Shown here one piece after another: positions 17,605 to 25,196 of a stretch of DNA of 64,000 bases. This DNA is from Methylacidiphilales bacterium (GTDB taxonomy: Bacteria > Verrucomicrobiota > Verrucomicrobiia > Methylacidiphilales > UBA1321): the NCBI GenBank assembly GCA_021272315.1, contig JAJSLI010000121.1:20312-84311 (forward strand). The letters are read 5' to 3'. A program made the translations under genes and the position numbers. How positions within the stretch are numbered: the first letter of the stretch is position 1; every line of letters begins with the position of its first letter. Below the pieces are notes generated by a model, which was not told where the DNA came from, ran no database searches, and saw nothing but the letters and a program-made list of their open reading frames with translations.

Positions 17605-19920
17605 ATGAACAGCTCCGCTGTCGCGTCCGCCGCCAAACTTCCCATCAAGCGCCACCATACCCGTCATCGCGCCATTCTCAGCGTGGTCTTTTGGACCCTC
17701 ATGGCCGCTGTCTTCATCCTGCCCGCCTGGAAGTTTACCGAGCGCATCCAGAGCACACTCAGCGGCATGAAGGGCGCTCCCTCCGAAATTGTCCGTGCAA
17801 ACGTCGTCAAGAATTTCTCCGCCGCGCTCGCCTTTCCCACCGCCATCGTCTGGGACGCTCGAGGTGTCCCGCCGGACCAGGCCAACGCCGCTTGGGCCAA
17901 TCTCCTCGCCACCATCGGTAGCGACCCGAACATCAAGGAGGTTACCGACGGTCGCGTCATGATAGAAAACTGGCCCCGCAGCGACTGGTATGCCGGCTTC
18001 GTCGCCGTTAACGCCGACAACAAGCCTGCCTATACCTACGGCGACGCTGAAAAAGCCGTCCGTGGTCTCCGCGAAGACCTCGGCAAAATGACCTTCCCCG
18101 GTACGTCACGACCATGGGTCACGGGCGGTCCGGCTCTTTTCTTCGATCTCAACCAGGCCTCGACCGAATCGCTGCGTTCCGGGGAAATGATCGCCCTGCC
18201 GATTACTTTCATCATTCTCCTTCTCGTCTTTCGCTCCCTTGTTGCCGCCTTGTTGCCCGTACTTGTCGCGACTCTTGGCGTCATTTGCACCCTCGGTATT
18301 CTCAGCTTTTTTGCCGGGGTCATGCACGTCACTTTTTTTGTCCCCAATCTCGTCACGATGATCGGCCTCGGTGTCGGCATCGACTACTGCCTCATTTATC
18401 TCGCTCGCTACCGTCGTGAGCGCGCCAATCACCTCACCACTCTGGAAGCCCTCCAAATCACTCGCAAGACTGCCGGTAAAACCGTCCTTGTATCCGCCTT
18501 CATGGTCATGAGCGGTTTTTTCACTCTCCTCTTTATCCCACTCGAGTTTTTTACCTCCATCGCCGTCGGCGGCGTCCTCGTTGTCGCCTGTGTCGCCCTC
18601 GCCACGCTTACTCTCCTGCCGGCCATGATTTTCCTTGTCGGCTCCAAGTTGGAATTGGGCAGCGGCTTCCTCAGTCCGTTGCAAAAATTCCGACTGGCGC
18701 CCCGGTTCTGCGAGCAGTGGGCCCGCTTCGTTGTCTTCCGTCCCAAGTTCTGCGTCGCCATCGGCCTGCTGATTCTCGGCTTGCTTGCCATTCCTTTCTT
18801 CCGTCTCAACATTGCTTCCGTCGAGGCCAAGAACATTCCGCCTCATTCCGAGTCCCGTCTCGGCTACGAGAGCCTGACGCGTAATCTCGGCGCCGGCTGG
18901 ATGATGCCCGCCATCATCCTGGTCCAGCATCCCAAGGACGACTGGATGGACAGCGACGGCCTCGCGGCTGAAAAGCAACTCGTCGAAAAACTCTCCGATC
19001 CCAAAATCTTGCCCAACACCGAAAAGATCATCACGGTTAGCGATAGTTCCGGACCGCGCCGCATTCAGCAGTCCCGCATGGGTCTTCTTACCAGCTACAA
19101 CGACACCACCCAGAGCATCATCCTCATGCTCAGCCATGCCGACCCCCAATCGCCGACCGCGCGCGTCTGGCTCGACGGCATAACCAAGATACTCGCCGAC
19201 GCCGAGAAGGCCGACCCCAACGGCCCCCGTTACTATGTCGGCGGACTTCCCTCCGTTACCCTTTCCGCCGACCGCATCATCATGAGCGCACTGCCCAGGG
19301 TCATCCTGGTGACCCTCTTAAGCACCTTCATTCTGCTCATCATTTTCATGCGCTCGCTCCTGGTCGCGCTCAAGGCCATCATCCTCAATCTCTTTTGCGT
19401 CATGGCCGCCTACGGTTTCCAGGTCCTTTGTTTTCAGGACGGCTGGGGCGCGCGCCTTTTCAATCTCTTCTCGACTGACGGTCTCAACACCGTTGTCCTC
19501 GTGATTTGCTTCTGCGCCCTTTTCGGACTTTCCATGGACTACGAAGTTTTCATCCTGAGTGCCGTCCGCGAAAGCTGGCTCGATCAGCACAATATGCGTC
19601 TTGCCGTGCAGGAGGGCCTCATGCGTGTTGCCGGCATCATCAGTTCCGCCGCCATTATCATGATTTCGGTCTTCCTCGCTTTCGGTTTTGGCGATGTGGT
19701 CGAGATCGAGCAGCTCGGCGTCGGCCTCTCGTTTGCGGTTCTTCTCGACGCCACCGTCATCCGCCTCCTGCTTGTTCCCGGCATCATGATCCTGATGGGC
19801 AAATGGGCCTTTTGGATGCCTGGTCGCGCCCTCCCGGTGGCCGAGCGCCACCCGCGCGGCCATCATTACGACGGCCAAAAAATCAATCCGGTGGAAACCA
19901 ATCGGGCTGCAGGGATTTGA
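17605..19920 (+). CDS. MMPL/RND-superfamily exporter
   Basis: A 771-residue inner-membrane transporter of the MMPL (RND-like) family. It has the usual duplicated layout: one helix, a large periplasmic domain, then five to six helices, repeated twice. The first helical bundle holds MIGLGVGIDYCLIYLARYRRE and the second holds FGLSMDYEVFILSAVRE; the Asp-Tyr pairs in these TM4/TM10 segments carry the proton relay in MmpL proteins. Such exporters move lipids or hydrophobic compounds, which fits the YdbH-like and lipoprotein genes just upstream. I chose the ATG at 17605, 51 bp after the lipoprotein stop; a TTG-type start at 17515 would overlap it. The last 18 bases overlap tRNA-Pro on the other strand. 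Confidence 0.88.
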   Translation: MNSSAVASAAKLPIKRHHTRHRAILSVVFWTLMAAVFILPAWKFTERIQSTLSGMKGAPSEIVRANVVKNFSAALAFPTAIVWDARGVPPDQANAAWANLLATIGSDPNIKEVTDGRVMIENWPRSDWYAGFVAVNADNKPAYTYGDAEKAVRGLREDLGKMTFPGTSRPWVTGGPALFFDLNQASTESLRSGEMIALPITFIILLLVFRSLVAALLPVLVATLGVICTLGILSFFAGVMHVTFFVPNLVTMIGLGVGIDYCLIYLARYRRERANHLTTLEALQITRKTAGKTVLVSAFMVMSGFFTLLFIPLEFFTSIAVGGVLVVACVALATLTLLPAMIFLVGSKLELGSGFLSPLQKFRLAPRFCEQWARFVVFRPKFCVAIGLLILGLLAIPFFRLNIASVEAKNIPPHSESRLGYESLTRNLGAGWMMPAIILVQHPKDDWMDSDGLAAEKQLVEKLSDPKILPNTEKIITVSDSSGPRRIQQSRMGLLTSYNDTTQSIILMLSHADPQSPTARVWLDGITKILADAEKADPNGPRYYVGGLPSVTLSADRIIMSALPRVILVTLLSTFILLIIFMRSLLVALKAIILNLFCVMAAYGFQVLCFQDGWGARLFNLFSTDGLNTVVLVICFCALFGLSMDYEVFILSAVRESWLDQHNMRLAVQEGLMRVAGIISSAAIIMISVFLAFGFGDVVEIEQLGVGLSFAVLLDATVIRLLLVPGIMILMGKWAFWMPGRALPVAERHPRGHHYDGQKINPVETNRAAGI

Positions 19921-19975
19921 ACCCTGGACCTCGCCGACCCGAACGGCGCGCTCTACCAAGCTGAGCCACAGCCCG
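19903..19975 (-). tRNA. tRNA-Pro (anticodon CGG)
   Basis: A 73-nt cloverleaf on the minus strand. The acceptor stem pairs seven of seven (CGGGCTG/CAGCCCG). The D-stem is GCTC/GAGC with an AGCTTGGTA loop. The anticodon stem is CGCCG/CGGCG with loop TTCGGGT, which places CGG at positions 34-36. The T-arm is CAGGG-TTCAAAT-CCCTG. CCA is not encoded. Its 3' acceptor strand overlaps the last 18 bases of the MMPL gene, which is read towards it. Confidence 0.97.
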
Positions 19976-20206
19976 AATAAGAAATCGACCCGTCACCTGA
20001 CGGATCGTGGGATGCCGATACTCTCGCAGTTCAGCCCGAGAGGCAAGCTCAACCCAAAGAAACCGGCTTGATCGTCACGCAATACCGGGTCGCCTTGAGG
20101 TTTGCCGCTTCGCCAGAAGGCAAAAAATACTGCTGACCGCAGGACCCCGGCGCAGCCTTGTCCTATTTGAAAACACACCCTATTGTCACCCTTTCAGGCC
20201 AGCCCA

Positions 20207-21427
20207 ATGAACATTGCCCTGCTTCACTATTCTTTCTGGCCCGAAAGCGGCGGGGTCGAGCATGTCATCCGGGACCAGGCGAACTTGCTCAAGCGCACCG
20301 GCCACCAAATCAATGTCTTCAGCGGCGTCGGCATGGACCTGGGCGAAGGCTACGTCTTTGAGCTTCTCCCAGAACTTGCTCCCGGCTACGAACTCAACCT
20401 CGCCGTCCGTTCCGTCCTTGAACGCGGCCAGTCCGACCAGAATTTCAGCAAGTACCGCACCCTTCTGGTCGAGACCCTCGATGCCGCTTTCTCCGGCTTC
20501 GATCTCATCCTTGTCCACAACATCTTCACCGTCCATTTCAACCTCGCGCTCACCCGCGCCCTGCACGATCTCGCCCCCCGCCACAAAATGGTCGCATGGA
20601 CCCACGACCTCACCGCGACCAATACCGATTACGTTTTGCCCAACCCCACGCAGCCGCCATGGAACCTCATGAGCACCAGTTCGCCCGACGTCGCCTACGT
20701 CGCCACCTCGGACCTTCGCGCGCAGGAAATTAAAACGCACCTCAAGCCCGCCGTTACGCCCCATGTGGTTCCGAACATGGTCGACCCCGCACGCATCTTC
20801 GGCCTTACGCCCGAAATGCGCGAATCGCTTCCCTCGCTCCTGCTGCCTGAACGCGACTTTGTTTTTCTGCTGCCCGCCCGCATCATGGTCCGGAAAAACA
20901 TCGAGTTTGCCATCGAAGTCGTCAAAAAACTCGTCGAATCGAAGCGCGATCCCTTGCTGCTTATCACGGGCACCAACGACGCCAACAGCGCCGCCGCCAA
21001 GCACTACAGCGATTTCTTGCGTCAGTCTCTCCCGAAGCATCTTCTTAACCACGTCGTTTTCGTCAGCGACTTCTTCACCGTTCACGACGCGACCCTCCGC
21101 GACCTCTTTCTCATCGCCGATTGTCTTTTCTATCCCTCCCGGCGGGAAGGCTTCGGTCTCCCCGTCGTGGAGGCCGCCCTCTGTCGTCTTCCGGTCTGGT
21201 GCGGCAATGTCCCCGCTTACCAGGCCATCGGCGGTGAAGAAGTTTTCCTGCTCGACGATCTCGCCAAGCTCCCCGCCGCCATCGCGTGGCTGGAGGCCCA
21301 GCCCGTTTTTCGCCAGCAGCGCAAATGCCGCCGCGCGTTTGACCCCGCGGTCATTTATAGGAAATACTACGAGCCTCTTCTCCCCACCCTCATGCTCCAA
21401 CACCCCAAACCCTCATCCTCCCTATGA
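20207..21427 (+). CDS. Glycosyltransferase, GT4 family
   Basis: A 406-residue GT-B fold transferase, probably retaining, that moves a sugar from a nucleotide donor to an unknown acceptor. The start at 20207 gives the typical first beta strand (MNIALLHYSFWPESGGVEHV) with the Gly-Gly loop. The C-terminal half holds the donor-binding Rossmann domain: LPARIMVRKN, and SRREGFGLPVVEAALC with the E-x7-E signature of GT4 enzymes. Its stop overlaps the start of the DUF4380-like gene by four bases, so both are made together. No cluster of cell-surface polysaccharide genes surrounds it. Confidence 0.88.
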   Translation: MNIALLHYSFWPESGGVEHVIRDQANLLKRTGHQINVFSGVGMDLGEGYVFELLPELAPGYELNLAVRSVLERGQSDQNFSKYRTLLVETLDAAFSGFDLILVHNIFTVHFNLALTRALHDLAPRHKMVAWTHDLTATNTDYVLPNPTQPPWNLMSTSSPDVAYVATSDLRAQEIKTHLKPAVTPHVVPNMVDPARIFGLTPEMRESLPSLLLPERDFVFLLPARIMVRKNIEFAIEVVKKLVESKRDPLLLITGTNDANSAAAKHYSDFLRQSLPKHLLNHVVFVSDFFTVHDATLRDLFLIADCLFYPSRREGFGLPVVEAALCRLPVWCGNVPAYQAIGGEEVFLLDDLAKLPAAIAWLEAQPVFRQQRKCRRAFDPAVIYRKYYEPLLPTLMLQHPKPSSSL

Positions 21428-22356
21428 TCCAAGAAATCGCCTACGGCGGCTGGAAACGCAACCTGCGCCTCCATGGCCGCTCCACTGAACTCATCATTAC
21501 CCTCGACGTCGGCCCGCGCGTCATTCGCTACGCCCATCACGACGGTCCCAACGTTTTTGCCGAATTGCCCGAACAGATCGGCGGCAGCGGAGAAAGCGAG
21601 TGGAAAATCCGCGGTGGCCATCGTTTCTGGACCGCCCCCGAATCCGATCACTCTTACGAGCCCGACAACGGCCCCATCACCTGGAAAAAACTTGGCGAGG
21701 ATGCCGTCGAAATTATCCAGCCCCCCAGCAAATCGTACGGTTTCCAAAAATCGCTCAAGATTGAACTTCTTGAGCACGAACTCGTCCGCGTCACCCACCG
21801 GCTGGCCAACGTTGGAGCAAAGCCCCTTGACTTAAGTCCCTGGGTTCTTTCCGTCATGGCCCCCGGCGGTACCGCGCTTATTCCGCAGCCGCCGCTCGAT
21901 CTCCATCCCAACGAATTTCCCGAGGGCCGCAAGATTGAGCCGAAGGATTTATTGCCCAACCGCGAAATCATCCTCTGGCCCTACACCAACCTGGGCGATG
22001 GGCGCTTCGCCTACAGCAAGCATTTCCTCCGTGTCAGCCAGCATCCCGAAAAAAACTCGAACAAAATCGGCCTGAAGCTTCCCACCGGCTGGGTTGCCTA
22101 CCAGAATCGCGATTACGTTTTCGCCAAGCACTTCACCTACGACCCTGCCAAGCCCTATCCCGACTGCGGCGTCAACTTCGAGCTCTTCACCAACCCCGTC
22201 ATCCTTGAGCTTGAATCGCTCGCCCCGAGCCTGCCAATCGCGCCCGGTGCCTTCCGGGAACATATCGAGCATTGGGTCCTCCGTAAGACCGTGGCTGATC
22301 TCCGCAGCGAAAAGTCAGCTCTCGAGTTCTTCGGGACACTGCCCGCCATCGGGTAG
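21424..22356 (+). CDS. DUF4380-like / mutarotase-like beta-sandwich protein
   Basis: A 310-residue soluble protein without signal peptide. The fold looks like the aldose-epimerase/beta-sandwich superfamily: an N-terminal strand set with LDVGPRVIRYAHH, a GGHRFWTAPE segment, then many strands with SPWVLSVMAPGG. This matches my recollection of DUF4380 proteins. In true mutarotases a catalytic His and Glu are needed; His residues occur at the right general place (GGHRFW), but I cannot place the Glu. It could act on or bind a sugar, in line with its coupling to the glycosyltransferase gene. Confidence 0.62.
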   Translation: MIQEIAYGGWKRNLRLHGRSTELIITLDVGPRVIRYAHHDGPNVFAELPEQIGGSGESEWKIRGGHRFWTAPESDHSYEPDNGPITWKKLGEDAVEIIQPPSKSYGFQKSLKIELLEHELVRVTHRLANVGAKPLDLSPWVLSVMAPGGTALIPQPPLDLHPNEFPEGRKIEPKDLLPNREIILWPYTNLGDGRFAYSKHFLRVSQHPEKNSNKIGLKLPTGWVAYQNRDYVFAKHFTYDPAKPYPDCGVNFELFTNPVILELESLAPSLPIAPGAFREHIEHWVLRKTVADLRSEKSALEFFGTLPAIG

Positions 22357-22664
22357 GGCAAATCAAGTTATCGTGCCCACATTCCGTTGGTAGCCGTCGA
22401 CCGCCGGGCGATGGTCAGTAGAGTTCGGTCAAGGAAGGCACCGTCGCCCGGCGGTCGACGGCTACCTTCGGAGCCTTTTGGCAAAGTAGTGAAGATCAAA
22501 AGGAACTGCTCCGGGTAACGTCGTTCTGGGCGCAAATGCGACCAGATTTGCGACTGCTTGGCGTGATTCGGGAAGATTCAGTTTAAACTCACTGAACTCT
22601 CCCACAGTCCACTAACGGTCGCGAACCTTGATCCTGCACACTCATGAGCGTTGGAGAAACGATC
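22357..22664. other. Spacer before tyrosine recombinase gene
   Basis: About 308 bp. Besides the REP pair described separately it holds a stretch at 22530-22559 with two closely spaced GCGAC motifs. The same motif recurs three times at 25036-25090 beyond the accessory genes. CCTGCACACTC at 22633-22643 has an exact inverted copy at 25170-25180. These may be recombinase sites or insertion borders. No ORF of note is present. Confidence 0.45.
22389..22466. repeat. Inverted REP pair (BIME-like)
   Basis: Two REP sequences face each other: 22389-22411 and 22444-22466 are perfect 23-bp inverted copies. With one mismatch the match extends to about 26 bases. Each unit begins with a GGTAG head followed by CCGTCGACCGCCGGGCG, the same sequence found beside the RAYT gene at 46511. 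The GTAG-type tetranucleotide next to a palindrome is the usual mark of REP elements processed by RAYT transposases. Confidence 0.88.
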
Positions 22665-23744
22665 ATGCAGGAAAGATTCAGGATGTTCCGCCGCGCGGGC
22701 GGTAACTTTTATTCGAGAGACAAAATCACCGGACGTTCCGAGAGCCTTGGAACTTCCGAACGCACACAAGCCAAGCAACTGCTCGCAGCCCGCAACCAAG
22801 CGGCCGCGCAGCCACAGCTCAACCGGACGATGGCGAAGGCGTACCTCTCGGCCAAGTCGCCCGATCTGCTCACGCGGACCTGGGCCGATTTGATGGAGCA
22901 CTACACCGCATCCGGCGTGGAATCGACGCGCAAACGGAAGGCCACGGCGTTCCGCAGCCGTCCTTTCGCACTCCTGCGCGGCGTCACGCTCATGGACACG
23001 GAGGCCGCTCATTTCTTGGCGGTTCTCCAGCATGAACGGACAGGCAATTCGACGCATCATTATCTGCGCCGTCTCCACAACTATGCTCTGCATCTCGGCT
23101 GGCTGCTTATGCCGGTTATGGCGGATGCGGCATGGCCGGAAGTGCGGCGCAGGAAGTTTGCGGCAATCACGCAGGAAGAGCATTACCGGATCGTGGAGCG
23201 GGAGGCCATGCTGGAGCGGAAACTCTATTACGAAATGTTGTGGGAAACGGGCGGCTCTCAGTCCGATATTGCTGCCTTGCACTGGAACCAGATTGATCTC
23301 GGAAACGAAACGATTCGCTTTGTTCGCCGCAAGCTCGAAGGAAAAGAATCGGGAGGCGAAAGCCTCCTGCGCATCGGGCCGTGCATCCGAAGACTGCTCG
23401 ATCAACTTCCACAAAGTGGGTGGCTCTTTCCAAGGCTGAGCACTTGGAGCTCAGATAGTCGCTCATCAGAGTTCTGTCGCCGATGCCGTATGCTTGGGAT
23501 TACTGGCAAAAGTCTGCACTCCTACCGCTATGCCTGGGCGCAACGAGCGCGTGCGGCGGGAATGCCGGAACGAGAAGCAATGAATCATCTCGGTCACGAA
23601 TCACGGGCGGTCCACGCTGCCTATGCCGGCGGAGCACAAGTCGCGGTGCTTCCGCTTGAGTTTTACGAAGCGCAAAGGGAACAGAAGGTAATCCAGTTCG
23701 AACAAGCGGCAGCACCACCGACAGCCTCGGCTAGTCATAGATGA
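22665..23744 (+). CDS. Tyrosine recombinase / integrase-like protein, atypical active site
   Basis: A 359-residue recombinase of the phage-integrase class. The ATG at 22665 is preceded by GGAG at a good distance; another ATG lies at 22644. Residues ~70-150 form a core-binding (SAM-like) domain, and the catalytic domain runs from ~165 to 330. The second half of the active site is present: HSYRYAW (His-x-x-Arg) and LGHESRAVHAAYA (His and Tyr). At the place of the first catalytic Arg, the usual TGLR-x-SE, the sequence is TGGSQSDIAAL, so this Arg is replaced by Ser near residue 199. It may be a divergent lineage or impaired. It lies at the left end of a short accessory segment. Confidence 0.8.
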   Translation: MQERFRMFRRAGGNFYSRDKITGRSESLGTSERTQAKQLLAARNQAAAQPQLNRTMAKAYLSAKSPDLLTRTWADLMEHYTASGVESTRKRKATAFRSRPFALLRGVTLMDTEAAHFLAVLQHERTGNSTHHYLRRLHNYALHLGWLLMPVMADAAWPEVRRRKFAAITQEEHYRIVEREAMLERKLYYEMLWETGGSQSDIAALHWNQIDLGNETIRFVRRKLEGKESGGESLLRIGPCIRRLLDQLPQSGWLFPRLSTWSSDSRSSEFCRRCRMLGITGKSLHSYRYAWAQRARAAGMPEREAMNHLGHESRAVHAAYAGGAQVAVLPLEFYEAQREQKVIQFEQAAAPPTASASHR

Positions 23745-23820
23745 CCGCGCGTAGTCGTCTGTGACGATCATCACAACGTGCCAGCAGAACAGAGGAAGAC
23801 CGCGAACCACGACAAGAAAG

Positions 23821-23880
23821 CGTTTTGAAGCCCAACCGCCCCTTAAAAGCAAAGCTCGGGGGCGGTTGGGAAGCAAAACG
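23821..23880. repeat. Long imperfect palindrome
   Basis: Arms 23821-23842 and 23859-23880 pair at 19 of 22 positions around a 16-base loop (core CCCAACCGCCCC / GGGGCGGTTGGG). It lies between the recombinase and the HEAT-like gene. It could be a strong RNA hairpin or a recombination or binding site. Confidence 0.6.
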
Positions 23881-23949
23881 CGCACGGATCACGGCTTGTA
23901 ACGATGATGAATCACGACGAGCAATGGAGAATCATGGCTCCGTCCGACT

Positions 23950-23990
23950 GCCACACCGAAACTCGTTCGGGGTGGCGTGTCGTTTTTTCT
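23950..23990 (+). terminator. Rho-independent terminator candidate
   Basis: Stem GCCACACCGAA/TTCGGGGTGGC (one mismatch in 11) with a five-base loop, followed within seven bases by six T residues. It would end transcription coming from the recombinase side and protect the HEAT-like gene. Confidence 0.65.
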
Positions 23991-24040
23991 ATACCCTGAT
24001 TTTACAGCTTAACCATTGCAGGCCGTGTTAGTCTAACGTC

Positions 24041-25000
24041 ATGAATTCGCCATGGGCTCGCTACCAAGTAAGAGCGATCCTCATTGGTCTATTGTGGTGG
24101 ATTCCATACTTGGTGATTTTGAGATATCTTCCGGGCTCTACGGCGCTGATATTTCTTCCTGCGTTTCCTATCCTCATCGCATTTTTGGTAGCCGTGATTA
24201 CCGGCCCCTTCGATTTATTGGCGCTCGTGACGCTCTTGATACCGGGCGCATTCTATTTCATAACCTCGACTCACATTGACTGGGTATGGCATTCACGCCA
24301 TGTGGGAACACTAATCGGCCCTTCACCCATTCTTGACATATTGACTTTGGTAACAACCGCTGCCCTAGCTATCGTCGGTATTGCCCTAAAACGCTGGCTT
24401 ACGAGTCACAGGCCAGAATTGAACCCGCAGGAAGTCCGTTCGCTGTACAGATGCCTAACTTGGGATGTGGGGTTGCTCACGGCTACCGTGGTGGTAGTGC
24501 TGGTCATCGACGCAGCCAAGATTTCATACGAGAATGAGCCTCAAGTTCTCGCTGAGAACCAAAAAGAAGTTCTACGATCCTTTTCGGCAACCGAGGCGGA
24601 TAAGCTCCAAGTGGTGATGAAGCTGCAATACAGTCGGTCGCCTGAAACCATGGACGTGCTGCGGCAGGCACTAAATGACACCTCATCTTCCGTGAAAATT
24701 GTTGCCGCTGCTTGCTTGTTGGAAAAAGGCGACATTAGCGGGCTGACCCTGCTAGAGGCACGATTAATGCACTCTTCCACGATCACGATTACCAATGAAC
24801 ACCAAGTGATTCATTCCGACTGGTTGGGTTATGGTGAGGGAGGTCCAGTCAGTTTGACGTTCAATCTGGGCCGATACCTAGGCTCCATCACTGATCCGAA
24901 TGCAGTGCCGATCCTTGAACGTCTAACATCTTCGACAGACCCGGACATTCAAAGCGGTGCCAATCAGGCTTTAGACAATATACGTCTAGCGCACCGCTAG
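24041..25000 (+). CDS. Membrane protein with HEAT-like C-terminal repeats, unknown
   Basis: A 319-residue protein that I do not recognise. The first ~170 residues contain about five hydrophobic helices (WWIPYLVILRYLPG, FLPAFPILIAFLVAVITG, LLTATVVVVLVIDAA). The remainder is cytosolic or periplasmic and has helix pairs of HEAT type: SPETMDVLRQALNDTSSSVKIVAAACLL and PNAVPILERLTSSTDPDIQSGANQALDNIRL. The base composition looks lower in GC than neighbouring genes, which fits acquisition together with the recombinase upstream. No function is suggested beyond protein-protein contact through the repeats. Confidence 0.7.
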   Translation: MNSPWARYQVRAILIGLLWWIPYLVILRYLPGSTALIFLPAFPILIAFLVAVITGPFDLLALVTLLIPGAFYFITSTHIDWVWHSRHVGTLIGPSPILDILTLVTTAALAIVGIALKRWLTSHRPELNPQEVRSLYRCLTWDVGLLTATVVVVLVIDAAKISYENEPQVLAENQKEVLRSFSATEADKLQVVMKLQYSRSPETMDVLRQALNDTSSSVKIVAAACLLEKGDISGLTLLEARLMHSSTITITNEHQVIHSDWLGYGEGGPVSLTFNLGRYLGSITDPNAVPILERLTSSTDPDIQSGANQALDNIRLAHR

Positions 25001-25182
25001 CTGTCTTGATGTAGCGTAAGAGTATCCCCTCTCTGTTGCGAATTGTGTGACCAAATTCGCGACCACTGCGACCGAAAATGCGACCGCTTTAAAAGAGCCC
25101 CATTAAACCGGATTAAGCTGGGTTCAGCTTGATTAGGAGCCTCTTAGCGGTACTGTGCTTTCCGTTCTCGAGTGTGCAGGTA

Positions 25183-25196
25183 GGTCGACGGCTACC
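25183..25196 (-). repeat. Truncated REP at the valS stop codon
   Basis: Fourteen bases (GGTAGCCGTCGACC read on the minus strand) equal the head half of the REP found at 22389 and 46511. The TAG of the REP head supplies the valS stop codon. The other half is missing and replaced by unrelated sequence, as if an insertion or deletion ended here. Confidence 0.6.

Noticed and set aside
23825..24031. 67-codon frame between recombinase and HEAT-like gene
   Set aside because: It runs through the palindrome and the terminator hairpin and lacks protein-like composition.
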